NCBI RefSeq assembly: GCF_900182695.1 | Contig: NZ_FXTK01000010.1 | Coordinates: forward strand, 60,715-124,714 | Reading direction: 5' to 3' | DNA length: 64,000 nucleotides | From: Paracoccus laeviglucosivorans | GTDB taxonomy: Bacteria; Pseudomonadota; Alphaproteobacteria; Rhodobacterales; Rhodobacteraceae | Shown here: in pieces, positions 1-8,124 of the stretch | How the letters are laid out: the number at the start of each line of letters is the position of its first letter | Numbering within the stretch: the first letter of the stretch is position 1 | Notes under the pieces: generated by a model | What the model was told of the DNA's origin: nothing | Seen by the model: the letters and a program-made list of their open reading frames with translations, nothing else | Databases searched by the model: none | Translations under genes and position numbers: made by a program

Positions 1-297
1 CCGCGGGGTGCGGCGCTTGCGCTGGTGCTGGGCATCGTCGCGCTGTTTGCGACGACATTGCTGGATCAGCGCCCGCTGGGTCTGGAAAGCGTCACCCAGT
101 CGTGGCAGCGACTGATCGGCGGCGAAAGCTTCGGCGCGGACACCAGCGTTACCGCACCGCCCGCAGTCGTGGGGCAGGGGACCGATGCGCCCGCAGCTTC
201 CGAACCGGCGCCGCAGGCCGGGATGCAGGACGGCGAGCGGGAGCCCGCACCTCCGGGTGTCGAAGGACCGGCTGAATCGTCCGCGACCTCGCAATAA
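1..297 (+). CDS. Hypothetical protein, C-terminal part (5' end outside window)
   Basis: The frame is open from the left edge and ends with TAA at 295-297, giving 98 visible residues. It begins with a hydrophobic helix of about 17 residues (ALALVLGIVALFATTLL), probably a membrane segment, followed by a low-complexity tail rich in Ala, Pro, Glu and Gly that ends ESSATSQ. I do not recognise the family. It lies 108 bases upstream of rpmI on the same strand. The composition fits a real gene of this genome, but without the N-terminus no role can be given. Confidence 0.5.
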   Translation, partial: PRGAALALVLGIVALFATTLLDQRPLGLESVTQSWQRLIGGESFGADTSVTAPPAVVGQGTDAPAASEPAPQAGMQDGEREPAPPGVEGPAESSATSQ

Positions 298-405
298 CAC
301 TTGCCTTTCGTGGCGTGTCCGCTTAAAGGGCACGCTTCCACCCGCGCGGCCGGCCGATATGGCATTGCCGAGTCGTGCGTTCACTCTGACCGCAAGGAGA
401 GTAAA

Positions 406-606
406 ATGCCGAAGATGAAGACCAAATCGGCCGCGAAAAAGCGGTTCTCGATGACGGCCTCGGGCAAAGTGAAAGCTGGCCCGGCTGGCAAGCGCCACGG
501 CATGATCAAGCGCTCGACGAAATTCATCCGCGATGTGACCGGGACCATGATCCTGTCCGAGTCGGACGCGAAAATCGTCAAGAAATACATGCCCTATAAC
601 CGCTAA
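406..606 (+). CDS. rpmI: 50S ribosomal protein L35
   Basis: 66 residues, the normal length for bL35, a small basic protein of the large ribosomal subunit. It starts [14 protein letters not shown] and carries the family pattern of Lys/Arg-rich blocks ([19 protein letters not shown]). The frame is open further upstream, but ATG at 406 follows an AAGGAGA ribosome binding site at 393-399 and matches the canonical L35 N-terminus. rplT follows after 12 bases with its own AAGGAGA site, the usual rpmI-rplT pair. Expression is probably controlled with rplT, as in other bacteria where L20 represses its own operon; no specific leader structure was identified here. Confidence 0.97.
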   Translation: MPKMKTKSAAKKRFSMTASGKVKAGPAGKRHGMIKRSTKFIRDVTGTMILSESDAKIVKKYMPYNR

Positions 607-618
607 GGAGAACCGGAC

Positions 619-978
619 ATGGCACGAGTCAAATCGGGTAAAGTCACCCACGCCCGCCACAAGAAGGTTCTTGACGCGGCAAAAGGCTATTACGGCAACC
701 GTTCGCGCAACTTCCGCACCGCGACCCAAGCCGTCGACAAGGCGAACCAATACGCGACCCGCGACCGCAAGAACCGCAAGCGCAACTTCCGCGCGCTGTG
801 GATCCAGCGGATCAACGCGGCTGTCCGTGCGGTTGATGCCGAAATGACCTATTCGCGCTTCATCGCGGCCTTGGCGAAAGCCGGGATCGAAGTGGACCGC
901 AAGGTTCTGGCCGATCTGGCCGTTCACGAGCCGGAAGCTTTCGCTGCCGTCGTGGCACAGGCCAAAGCCGCCGCCTGA
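619..978 (+). CDS. rplT: 50S ribosomal protein L20
   Basis: 119 residues, the standard bL20 length. L20 binds 23S rRNA early in large-subunit assembly. The N-terminus [18 protein letters not shown] and the block [20 protein letters not shown] are typical, with a helical C-terminal domain ([21 protein letters not shown]). It sits 12 bases after rpmI and is followed by a strong terminator at 1004-1034. In many alphaproteobacteria pheS follows soon after; here about 2.8 kb of other genes intervene. Confidence 0.98.
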   Translation: MARVKSGKVTHARHKKVLDAAKGYYGNRSRNFRTATQAVDKANQYATRDRKNRKRNFRALWIQRINAAVRAVDAEMTYSRFIAALAKAGIEVDRKVLADLAVHEPEAFAAVVAQAKAAA

Positions 979-1003
979 TTTCAGGCGACAGGTTGGAATG
1001 ATG

Positions 1004-1034
1004 AAACCCGCGCTGTGATGGCGCGGGTTTTTTT
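1004..1034 (+). terminator. Rho-independent terminator of rpmI-rplT
   Basis: Ten-base inverted repeat aaacccgcgc (1004-1013) / gcgcgggttt (1021-1030) with a 7-base loop, running into a T tract, 25 bases after the rplT stop. It closes the ribosomal operon, so the following genes need their own promoters. Confidence 0.9.
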
Positions 1035-1177
1035 GTTCTGACGCTGCATGACCGAATTAAAAGCTGCATCCCTCAAGCCCGACGTTAAGTATTGCTTGTA
1101 TCGAACCGGCGCCGTTATGGGGGATTTGATGCGATGCCGTTTAAAAGCATTTTGTAGTATAACAAAAGGTGATCGGT

Positions 1178-1903
1178 ATGGGCCTTGATATGATGCCATT
1201 GGCGCGACCTCATATAGGGCTCGAAAGTGAATTCGAGTCTTTGTGGCTGACCTATCAGAATTTGGTGAATGGGATCACGGAACCAGTCTCGACCACAAGG
1301 CAGGGCTTTCTGGGCCGCCTACTCGGTCGCAGCCGATCAAAGAAGAATGAGTTGGAGCGTCTGACCAAAGCAATCATGAGCATTTCGGAAGGAGCCGATC
1401 AGAACATGGGTGCGCCAGTCGTGGGTGTGGACGCAGCGGCAAATCTGTGGATTGAGCAGAGTTTCAAGAACGGCGCATTTCTGGGCCTGCAGTCTTGTGA
1501 GGCTGCGCTTGAGCAGATGGATGGATTTCACGTTCTGGAGTTGCTGCCAGAATGCGACGGCTTCCCGGTGTATTCTAACTCATTTTTGCACGGATCTGGT
1601 GTTCCGCGAACATCTTTTCGCGGCGATTTCCTACGCGATTGCGTCGATGTTCTGACTGCCGCTCAGATCAGTGACGCTTGGGTGCCGAAGCTTTCCCGCG
1701 ACCTGCTGGCATACGGTGAATCCTTGTGCGATTCCGCTCGCAATGCCGCCGTTGAGGAAGGCGCAACAGATGTGATTGATCGGCGCGCGCCGCCCGACGT
1801 AGTTGCACTTTCTCGGGTATACCAGATACATATTGCAGATAGCTGCGGTCGCTGGTGTAAGTTCTGGGCAAAGCGCGGTCACGGATTGGAACCAGATTTC
1901 TAA
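1178..1903 (+). CDS. Hypothetical protein, 241 residues
   Basis: Not recognised. The frame could begin at GTG 1169, but ATG 1178 sits nine bases after AAAAGG (1163-1168) and is preferred. The product is soluble-looking, with a basic patch (GRLLGRSRSKKNELERL) near residues 48-65 and five Cys, two of them near the C-terminus (ADSCGRWCKFW). No signal peptide or membrane helix is seen. The surrounding DNA is more AT-rich than the ribosomal genes, and the gene sits alone between the rplT terminator and a P450, so it looks like an acquired accessory gene. Its own promoter should lie within 1035-1177. Possible roles such as defence or a host-specific function are pure speculation. Confidence 0.6.
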   Translation: MGLDMMPLARPHIGLESEFESLWLTYQNLVNGITEPVSTTRQGFLGRLLGRSRSKKNELERLTKAIMSISEGADQNMGAPVVGVDAAANLWIEQSFKNGAFLGLQSCEAALEQMDGFHVLELLPECDGFPVYSNSFLHGSGVPRTSFRGDFLRDCVDVLTAAQISDAWVPKLSRDLLAYGESLCDSARNAAVEEGATDVIDRRAPPDVVALSRVYQIHIADSCGRWCKFWAKRGHGLEPDF

Positions 1904-2010
1904 GAGCTTTCGCCCGTCTCGCGCTGCCTGTCTGCTCTTTAGGTCAAGGGCTTACAAACATTACATATATTGGCTTGCGAGCCGATTGTATGAGTTAAGC
2001 ACTTCTAATC

Positions 2011-3399
2011 GTGTCTGGCGACACGGAACTGCCGTTGATGGCCAGTTGTTTTCGTTACATGCCCACTTACCCCGCCCGCATCAACTTGAACCGCAAGCCG
2101 CTGGGCGTGATCGGCACGGCGCTGCTGGCGCGGCGCAATGTGCTGGAATTGATCCCGGAAATCGCGGTGCGCCAGCCGATGGTCTCGGGGCGGACGGGCG
2201 CGCGTTGGCATATGGTCATGGACCCGGACGCGCTGCGCATCGTGCTGAAGGATCGGGTGGACGATTATCCCAAATCTCTGGTCACGCAGCTTATTCTGGA
2301 ACCCGCCATCGGCAAGTCGCTGTTCGTGGCCGAAGGTGCGCATTGGCGCTGGCAACGTCGCGCCGCTGCCCCCGCCTTCGCGCAAAGGAATGTCGAGGCG
2401 CTGGCGCCGGTGATGACCGCCGCAGCCGAGGCGTCAAGCCGCAGGCTGGCGCAAGGCGGCGTGGTCGATGTTTTTGCCGAGACGGTGGCCGCGACCTTCG
2501 ACGTGATTTCGGACGTGACGTTTTCGGGGGATGAGGGGTTCGACCGCGATGCCGTGCATGGCGCGATCGACGCCTATATCGCAGGGGCGGCGCGGGTCTC
2601 GGTGTTGGACATCATGGGGCTGCCTCGCTGGATTCCGCGTCCGGGGCGGCTGGCCTCGGGGGGCGATCTGCGGCGGATGAAGCAGGTGGCAGATGACGCG
2701 ATCCGCGCGCGGGCGCGGTCAGGGCCGCGTGGGGTGCCCGATCTGCTGGACCTGCTGCGCGCGGGCGAGGATCCGGAAACGCATCGGTCGATGACTGGGG
2801 CGGAGCTGCGTGACAACCTGCTGACCTTCATCGTCGCGGGGCATGAAACGACCGCGCTGACGCTGGCATGGGCGCTTTATCTGCTGGCATTCGATCCCGA
2901 GGTCCAGCACCGCGCGGCCGCTGAGGCCGGCGCTGTGCTGGGCGCACGCGCCGCCACCGCTGCGGATGTGCCGCGCCTGACCTATATCCGCCAGATCGTC
3001 GACGAGGCGTTGCGGCTTTACCCGCCAGCCGCATTTCTGTCGCGGACCTCTCGGATCCACGACCGGCTGGGTGGCCGAGAAGTGTGGCCCGGTGATACCA
3101 TCGTGCTGCCGATCTATGCGCTGCACCGCCACCATATGCTGTGGGACGACCCCGACAGCTTCGACCCCGACCGTTTCGCACCGGGGGTGCAGCGGGACCG
3201 CTTTGCCTTCCTGCCCTTTGGCGCCGGGCCGCGCATCTGCATCGGCGCCAGTTTCGCGCTGCAAGAGGCGGTCATCATCCTTGCCACGCTGGTCGCGCGT
3301 CTTCGTTTCCAACTGACCGACCGCCACCCCGAACCGCGCATGATCCTGACCCTGCGCCCGCATGGCGGTGTCTGGCTGCGCGTCGAACCCCGCGCTTGA
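2011..3399 (+). CDS. Cytochrome P450
   Basis: 462 residues from GTG 2011; ATG 2038 is an equally plausible start. A heme-thiolate monooxygenase: it inserts one oxygen atom from O2 into an organic substrate using electrons from a ferredoxin or reductase partner. The oxygen-activating I-helix motif AGHETT lies near residue 275, the ExxR pair is in DEALRLYPP near 331, and the heme loop FGAGPRICIG near 403-412 carries the proximal cysteine at about residue 410. There is no N-terminal anchor, so it should be a soluble bacterial class enzyme. No ferredoxin or ferredoxin reductase gene is adjacent, so the redox partner is encoded elsewhere. The substrate cannot be told from sequence. An arsC-like gene follows after 30 bases. 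Confidence 0.93.
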   Translation: MSGDTELPLMASCFRYMPTYPARINLNRKPLGVIGTALLARRNVLELIPEIAVRQPMVSGRTGARWHMVMDPDALRIVLKDRVDDYPKSLVTQLILEPAIGKSLFVAEGAHWRWQRRAAAPAFAQRNVEALAPVMTAAAEASSRRLAQGGVVDVFAETVAATFDVISDVTFSGDEGFDRDAVHGAIDAYIAGAARVSVLDIMGLPRWIPRPGRLASGGDLRRMKQVADDAIRARARSGPRGVPDLLDLLRAGEDPETHRSMTGAELRDNLLTFIVAGHETTALTLAWALYLLAFDPEVQHRAAAEAGAVLGARAATAADVPRLTYIRQIVDEALRLYPPAAFLSRTSRIHDRLGGREVWPGDTIVLPIYALHRHHMLWDDPDSFDPDRFAPGVQRDRFAFLPFGAGPRICIGASFALQEAVIILATLVARLRFQLTDRHPEPRMILTLRPHGGVWLRVEPRA

Positions 3400-3429
3400 A
3401 CCTGCCGCCCGCCGCGCTAAAGTCGTGCC

Positions 3430-3768
3430 ATGATTACGATTTATCACAAGCCGAACTGCTCGACCTCTCGCAACGTGCTGAAGATGATCCGCGATGCCGG
3501 GCATGATCCGGTGGTCATCGAATATCTGAAGGATGGCTGGACGCGCGGGCAGCTTTGGGGGCTGATCAGCGCTGCGGGGCTGACACCGCGTCAGGCGCTG
3601 CGCGTCAAGGAACCGGCGGCCAAGGCGCTGTCAGGTGCCGGGGATGAGGCGATCATCGCCGCCATGATCGCCGATCCGGTGCTGGTGGAACGCCCCTTTG
3701 TCTGCGGTCCCGGCGGGGTGCGGTTGTGCCGTCCTGTCGATCTGGTCATGGAAACGCTGGACCGCTGA
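3430..3768 (+). CDS. arsC: ArsC-family arsenate reductase (glutaredoxin-type)
   Basis: 112 residues, thioredoxin-like ArsC fold. The N-terminus ITIYHKPNCSTSRNVL has the catalytic Cys10 followed by the Ser-Arg-Asn signature of enzymes that reduce arsenate to arsenite with glutathione and glutaredoxin. The basic segments RVKEPAAKAL and VERPFV, expected around the oxyanion site, are present. It starts 30 bases after the P450 and may share its transcript. No arsR, arsB or acr3 genes are nearby, so a role in arsenic resistance is uncertain; uncoupled copies of this family (YffB-like) exist with unproven function. Confidence 0.85.
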   Translation: MITIYHKPNCSTSRNVLKMIRDAGHDPVVIEYLKDGWTRGQLWGLISAAGLTPRQALRVKEPAAKALSGAGDEAIIAAMIADPVLVERPFVCGPGGVRLCRPVDLVMETLDR

Positions 3769-3825
3769 GGCTTTTCCCCGTGCCGCCCGCGTGCTAATCC
3801 GCGCGTGAACCGTAAGGAAAGCCCC

Positions 3826-4908
3826 ATGTCCGATCTGACCAACCTTCGCCAGTCCTATCTTGACCGCATCTCGGGCGCTGCCGATGGGGACGCGCTGGAG
3901 GAGGTGCGGCTGGCAGCTCTTGGCAAGAAGGGCGAAATCAGCGGCATGATGAAGGAACTGGGCCGCATGACGCCGGAAGAGCGTCAGACCCGCGGGGCCG
4001 AGTTGAACCGCCTTCGCGATGAGGTGGACACCGCATTGCGCGCCCGCAAGCAGGGCTTGGAAGACGCGGCGCTGGACGCGCGGCTCAAGGAAGAATGGCT
4101 GGACGTGACCCTGCCGGGGCGTCCGCGTCCACAGGGCACGATCCACCCCGTCAGCCAGGTGACCGAGGAAGTCACCGCGATCTTTGCCGATATGGGCTTT
4201 CGCGTGGCCGAAGGGCCGCAGATCGAAAGCGACTGGTTCAATTTCGACGCGCTGAACATCCCGCCTGAACACCCCGCGCGGCAGGAGCACGACACCTTCT
4301 TCATGGCGCGGGCCGAGGGCGATCTGCGTCCGCCCCATGTGCTGCGCACCCACACCTCTCCGGTTCAGATCCGCGCCATGCAGGCGACGGGCGCGCCGAT
4401 CCGCGTCATCGCGCCGGGCCGCGTCTATCGCATGGACATGGACCAGACCCACGCGCCGATGTTCCATCAGGTCGAGGGGCTGGCGCTGGGGAAAGACATT
4501 TCCATGGCGAACCTGAAATGGACGCTTGAGGAGTTCTGCCGCGCCTTCTTCGAGGTGGATGAGGTTGAGCTGCGTTTCCGCGCCAGCCATTTCCCCTTCA
4601 CCGAGCCCTCGGCCGAGGTCGATATTCGTTGTTCGTGGGAAGGCGGCAAGCTGACCATCGGGCAGGGCAATTCGTGGCTGGAGATCCTTGGCTCGGGCAT
4701 GGTCCATCCCAAGGTGCTGGCGGCAGGCGGGATCGACCCGAACGAATGGCAAGGTTTTGCGTTCGGCATGGGGATCGACCGGATCGCGATGCTGAAATAC
4801 GGCATCCCGGATTTGCGCGCGTTTTTTGAAAGCGATCTGCGCTGGCTGCGGCATTACGGCTTTGCAGCGGGGGATGTGCCCAGCGTGGCGGGTGGTTTGT
4901 CGCGGTAG
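3826..4908 (+). CDS. pheS: Phenylalanine--tRNA ligase alpha subunit
   Basis: 360 residues, normal for the alpha chain of the alpha2-beta2 class II enzyme that charges tRNA-Phe. ATG 3826 follows AAGGAAA at 3813-3819; the longer GTG start at 3805 lacks this. The N-terminal coiled-coil arm (residues 1-85) is followed by the catalytic domain with motif 2 ([12 protein letters not shown], then PGRVYRMD and [12 protein letters not shown]) and motif 3 ([18 protein letters not shown]). The gene is intact. The beta subunit gene pheT, usually downstream, is absent: a small unknown gene follows after 17 bases, and the genes after that lie on the opposite strand. Confidence 0.97.
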   Translation: MSDLTNLRQSYLDRISGAADGDALEEVRLAALGKKGEISGMMKELGRMTPEERQTRGAELNRLRDEVDTALRARKQGLEDAALDARLKEEWLDVTLPGRPRPQGTIHPVSQVTEEVTAIFADMGFRVAEGPQIESDWFNFDALNIPPEHPARQEHDTFFMARAEGDLRPPHVLRTHTSPVQIRAMQATGAPIRVIAPGRVYRMDMDQTHAPMFHQVEGLALGKDISMANLKWTLEEFCRAFFEVDEVELRFRASHFPFTEPSAEVDIRCSWEGGKLTIGQGNSWLEILGSGMVHPKVLAAGGIDPNEWQGFAFGMGIDRIAMLKYGIPDLRAFFESDLRWLRHYGFAAGDVPSVAGGLSR

Positions 4909-4925
4909 ATGGCGCGCGCCCACTA

Positions 4926-5519
4926 ATGACGACATCCGATATTGCCGCAGTAATATCCGCAGTTTCTGCGCTGGGTTCGCTTTTTGTCGTAAGTATAGGC
5001 GCATGGGTTGCTTATAGTCAGCTGACTGCTTGGCGTTCCGAAGCAGTGGGAAAAAGGCGGGCTGACGTCGCCGAAAGAGCGTTGATCGCTATCGCTAAAG
5101 TGGATGATGCGATGCGTTTCATCCGAAGTCAGCATAGCCGAGTCCCTGTCGAAATAGCTGATCGAGAGGCCACTTACCTAAAGCTAAGGCAACAGCGGAT
5201 AGCTGATAGTAACGCGTTGTTCGTGGAGCTTCAGGACTGTCAGGTCGCGGTTTACATCCAGCTTGGATGGGACGGCGTTGATGAGCTTTTTAACGAAATC
5301 CTCGAATTGAGGAGCGAAGTCGTCTTAGCCATTGATAATATGTGTGGATCAATTGACGACGATACCATCGAGGCGCGGCGGCTAAAGATCGAATGGCGCA
5401 AGATTTACAGTGGCGATTACTCTGCGAATGACGAACTGGGGATGAAGCAGCAGAAGGCCATAAAGCTTCTGCAGCAAAAACTATTTCCGGTCGCTCGTCA
5501 CAATGCGGGCAAAAACTAA
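4926..5519 (+). CDS. Hypothetical membrane-anchored helical protein
   Basis: 197 residues, unrecognised. One strong transmembrane helix (residues about 6-31, IAAVISAVSALGSLFVVSIGAW) is followed by a mostly helical charged region with no enzyme motif. The topology suggests a single-pass inner-membrane protein with a cytoplasmic helical domain. Base composition is lower in GC than its neighbours and the codon choice is less biased, hinting at acquisition. It begins 17 bases after pheS, where pheT would be expected, and ends tail-to-tail with the quinone oxidoreductase gene, the two stops overlapping by four bases (5516-5519). Confidence 0.6.
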   Translation: MTTSDIAAVISAVSALGSLFVVSIGAWVAYSQLTAWRSEAVGKRRADVAERALIAIAKVDDAMRFIRSQHSRVPVEIADREATYLKLRQQRIADSNALFVELQDCQVAVYIQLGWDGVDELFNEILELRSEVVLAIDNMCGSIDDDTIEARRLKIEWRKIYSGDYSANDELGMKQQKAIKLLQQKLFPVARHNAGKN

Positions 5520-6505
5520 CCCCCCGCCACCTCCAGCATGATCTTCCCAATATGCCCGCTACTTTCCATCCGCCGATGCGCCTCGGCGGCATCGGTCAGG
5601 GGATAGCAACTGTCGATCAAAGACCGCACAGCGCCGCTTTCGACCAAAGGCCAAAGGCGGGTGCGCAGTGTGTCGGCGATCCCTGCTTTGGCGGCATCCG
5701 ATTGCGGCCGCAGGGTCGATCCGGTCACCACCAGCCGTCGCATCATGATCTGGGCAAAGTTCAACTCGGCCTTTGGCCCGCCAAGAAAGGCGATCATCAC
5801 CAGACGGCCTTCATCGGACAATGCCTTGATGTTGCGCGGGATATAATCGCCGCCTACCATGTCCAGGATCAGGTTCGCGCCGCCCGCCTTTTGCAGTGCC
5901 GACACGAAATCCTGTTCGCGGTAATTGATCGCTTCGGCCCCCAGACGGGCAATGGCCGCGCATTTGTCGTCCGAGCCTGCCGTGGCCCAGACCCGCGCGC
6001 CAAGCGCCCGCGCGATCTGAATGGCCATCGTCCCGATCCCCGAAGAACCGCCATGAACCAAAAACCGCTCTCCGGCCTGCAGACCGCCGCGGGTCACGAC
6101 ATTCGACCAGACGGTAAAGGCGGTTTCGGGCAAGGCGGCCGCGTCGCGCAGGTCAAGGCCGCGGGGGATGGGCAAGGCGTGATCGGCGGGGCAGGTGACA
6201 TATTCCGCATAACCCCCGCCGGGCAGCAGGGCGCAGACCTTGTCGCCCGTCTTCCAGCGGGTGACGCCGGGACCGATCGCCGCGACCGTGCCGGAACATT
6301 CCAGCCCCGGCAGGTCCGACGCTCCGGGGGGTGGCGCGTATAGACCGGCGCGTTGCAGCACATCGGGGCGGTTCACGCCGGCCCATGCCACGCGGATCAG
6401 GATCTGGCCATGCCCCGCCACGGGGACGGGACGGGTCGCGGGTTTCAGCACATCGGCAGCGCCCGGTGCGGTGATTTCCACCGCGCGCATCACGTCAGGG
6501 ATCAT
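5516..6505 (-). CDS. NAD(P)H-quinone oxidoreductase, MDR family
   Basis: 329 residues of the zinc-free medium-chain dehydrogenase/reductase family (PIG3/QOR type), which moves electrons from NADPH to quinones or related enones. The N-terminal GroES-like domain contains GVNRPDVLQRAGLYAPPPG, typical of the PIG3 subgroup. The nucleotide-binding Rossmann segment is VHGGSSGIGTMAIQIARALGA. The longer frame starts at 6568, but ATG 6505 overlaps the coq9 stop as ATGA (6502-6505) and fits the family N-terminus MRAVEI a few residues on. The coupling to coq9 suggests co-expression with ubiquinone synthesis; direct involvement is inference. Confidence 0.88.
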   Translation of the reverse strand: MIPDVMRAVEITAPGAADVLKPATRPVPVAGHGQILIRVAWAGVNRPDVLQRAGLYAPPPGASDLPGLECSGTVAAIGPGVTRWKTGDKVCALLPGGGYAEYVTCPADHALPIPRGLDLRDAAALPETAFTVWSNVVTRGGLQAGERFLVHGGSSGIGTMAIQIARALGARVWATAGSDDKCAAIARLGAEAINYREQDFVSALQKAGGANLILDMVGGDYIPRNIKALSDEGRLVMIAFLGGPKAELNFAQIMMRRLVVTGSTLRPQSDAAKAGIADTLRTRLWPLVESGAVRSLIDSCYPLTDAAEAHRRMESSGHIGKIMLEVAGG

Positions 6506-7170
6506 GCGTCGGCACCGCCCGCCTGCATCCGTCCCGGCGCGTGGCGCGCAACGGGGCGCTTGATCCAACCTGTCGCAAGATCCGCAAGGGCCGAGACGCC
6601 GGGCAGCGCGCCGACCTGTCCCTTGATCTTTTCAAAGCGCATCACGCCTTCGATCCGGCGCTCCAGAAAGGCGCGGGTATCCTCGGCTTCGGGGGAATCG
6701 TCGCCCAGCCAATAAAGCACCGTGGCACCGTAGACCGTCGAAAGCGTGGCGCGTTTGGAATACCAGTTCACATCGTCCGACGTGTCGCCAAGCCCGTCCC
6801 AGACGGCATCGGCGGTTTCCCAGATCAGGCGGGCACCCAGCGCAGCGTTCTGCGGCAAGGCCAGCACGACTGCGCCCGCCCGCGCCATCTCGCGGCCCGA
6901 AAGCGACAGGCGGTGCATGATCGCATCGGTCACGCGGTCACGAAAACGCCCCTGCAACGTGGTCGAACCAAGCCATTCGCGCAACTCGGCATCGCCGCGC
7001 CGATGATAGGCGGCGGCCAGATCGGCCCCCCCGCGCGGCAGGTAAACGCGGGCCAGATCGCGTGACATGCCAAGGTCTTGCGCGCCTTCTGCTATGGCCT
7101 TGTCGCCCATCCCTTCGAAGATGACATGGTTCAGGGCTGCGTCGATCAACCGGTCGCGTTCGCTCGTCAT
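6502..7170 (-). CDS. COQ9 family ubiquinone biosynthesis protein
   Basis: 222 residues. COQ9 proteins are lipid-binding TetR-like folds that help COQ7 hydroxylate the ubiquinone precursor. The helix-turn-helix-like N-terminus (RLIDAALNHVIFEGMGDKAI) is followed by the family core: LPQNAALGARLIWETADAVWDGLGDTS, then DVNWYSKRATLSTVYGATVLYWLGD, which lines the lipid cavity. It occurs in alphaproteobacteria and mitochondria. It is the first gene of a two-gene operon with the quinone oxidoreductase and diverges from rpsU across a 112-base gap holding a perfect palindrome. Confidence 0.93.
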   Translation of the reverse strand: MTSERDRLIDAALNHVIFEGMGDKAIAEGAQDLGMSRDLARVYLPRGGADLAAAYHRRGDAELREWLGSTTLQGRFRDRVTDAIMHRLSLSGREMARAGAVVLALPQNAALGARLIWETADAVWDGLGDTSDDVNWYSKRATLSTVYGATVLYWLGDDSPEAEDTRAFLERRIEGVMRFEKIKGQVGALPGVSALADLATGWIKRPVARHAPGRMQAGGADA

Positions 7171-7188
7171 GGCTCCAACTCCTGTCTG

Positions 7189-7205
7189 GTCCAGAAATTC
7201 TGGAC
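7189..7205. promoter_or_regulatory. Perfect 17-base palindrome between coq9 and rpsU
   Basis: Arms gtccagaa (7189-7196) and ttctggac (7198-7205) around a single A, in the gap between divergent coq9 (start 7170) and rpsU (start 7283). It lies 18 bases from the coq9 start, where an operator would block that promoter or its transcript. Which protein binds, if any, is unknown. Confidence 0.45.
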
Positions 7206-7282
7206 AAACGCGATTCGCCCTGCTAAGAGGTCGCGTCCTGCAATTCAGCTCAACTTTAACCTAGGAAGGTGGTGACAACCAC

Positions 7283-7489
7283 ATGCAGGTAAGTGTTCGC
7301 GACAATAACGTCGAACAAGCGCTTCGCGCCCTGAAGAAAAAACTTCAGCGTGAAGGGGTGTTCCGTGAAATGAAGCTTAAGCAGCATTTCGAGAAGCCCT
7401 CGGTCAAGAAGGCCCGTGAAAAGGCTGAGGCCGTTCGCCGCGCCCGCAAGCTGGCGCGCAAAAAAGCGCAACGCGAAGGCGCGCTTTAA
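7283..7489 (+). CDS. rpsU: 30S ribosomal protein S21
   Basis: 68 residues of bS21, a small basic protein near the platform of the small subunit that helps initiation. It starts [25 protein letters not shown] and ends in a Lys/Arg-rich helix ([17 protein letters not shown]). The leader around 7261-7282 contains an extended purine-rich binding site (aggaaggtggtg) before ATG 7283. It is monocistronic, with its own terminator at 7515-7544, and diverges from coq9. Confidence 0.97.
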   Translation: MQVSVRDNNVEQALRALKKKLQREGVFREMKLKQHFEKPSVKKAREKAEAVRRARKLARKKAQREGAL

Positions 7490-7514
7490 GACGTGCGATC
7501 ACGCAAGAGTTCTG

Positions 7515-7544
7515 AAAACCCCTGCCCTCGGGCGGGGGTTTTCT
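7515..7544 (+). terminator. Rho-independent terminator of rpsU
   Basis: Twelve-base stem aaaacccctgcc (7515-7526) / ggcgggggtttt (7531-7542) with loop ctcg, ending in T residues, 25 bases after the rpsU stop. The stem contains A-runs on the other side, so it may also stop transcripts of the convergent lrp gene that ends at 7543. Confidence 0.9.
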
Positions 7545-8004
7545 ATATCGGCAAGGCGGTGGTCTGGGCCACGGTCTTAAGCGAAAACGACGAATGCATC
7601 TGCGCCACGCCCGGCAGCTTGGCCAATCGCTGGCGGTGGATGCGGGCAAAATCGTCGGTATCCTGCGCCACGACCTTCAGCAGATAATCGGCGGACCCCG
7701 CCATCAGGTGACATTCCAGCACATCGGGAATGGTGCGGACGGCGCGTTCGAATGCCTCAAGCAGTTCATCCGCCTGACCCGACAGCGTGATCTCGACAAA
7801 GACCGTGGTGGGACGTTCCAGCTTGCGGGCGTCCAACAAGGCGACATAGCCCTGGATCAGGCCGGTTTCCTCAAGCCGCTGGACGCGGCGGTGGCAGGCG
7901 CTGGGGGAAAGGCTGACCTTGGCCGCCAGATCGGCATTGGTGATGCGCCCGTCACGCTGAAGCGCATTCAGGATACGGCGATCTATGGCGTCAATCTCGA
8001 CCAT
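7543..8004 (-). CDS. Lrp/AsnC family transcriptional regulator
   Basis: 153 residues, full length for the family. The N-terminal helix-turn-helix (IDRRILNALQRDGRITNADLAAKVSLSPSACHRRVQRLEE, given here as the region of residues 6-46) binds DNA. The C-terminal RAM domain (residues about 65-145, with FVEITL and the loop MAGSADYLLKVVAQD) forms the oligomer and amino-acid sensing site. Members are feast/famine regulators controlling amino-acid metabolism. It follows mscL on the same strand but behind a terminator, so it has its own promoter in 8005-8068. The effector and targets cannot be named. It converges with rpsU. Confidence 0.93.
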   Translation of the reverse strand: MVEIDAIDRRILNALQRDGRITNADLAAKVSLSPSACHRRVQRLEETGLIQGYVALLDARKLERPTTVFVEITLSGQADELLEAFERAVRTIPDVLECHLMAGSADYLLKVVAQDTDDFARIHRQRLAKLPGVAQMHSSFSLKTVAQTTALPI

Positions 8005-8068
8005 GGAAAATTCTCCTGCGCGGGGCCGCTGCTTGTGAATTTTTCACCAGCCTAAGGGGCATCCGCGC

Positions 8069-8103
8069 AAAAGAAAACGGCGCAACCACGGGGTCGCGCC
8101 GTT
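8069..8103 (-). terminator. Rho-independent terminator of mscL
   Basis: On the minus strand, aacggcgc (8103-8096) pairs with gcgccgtt (8083-8076) around a 12-base loop, followed by a T-rich run (8075-8069). It begins 22 bases after the mscL stop. Confidence 0.85.
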
Positions 8104-8124
8104 CTTGTCGAATGATAGCCGCGA

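Noticed and set aside
1803..2534. 243-codon plus-strand frame spanning the gap and the start of the P450 gene
   Set aside because: It overlaps both the unknown gene and the P450 in another frame and is low-complexity in its second half.
3430..3768. Arsenic resistance operon
   Set aside because: Only the reductase-like gene is present; no arsR, arsB or acr3 neighbour.
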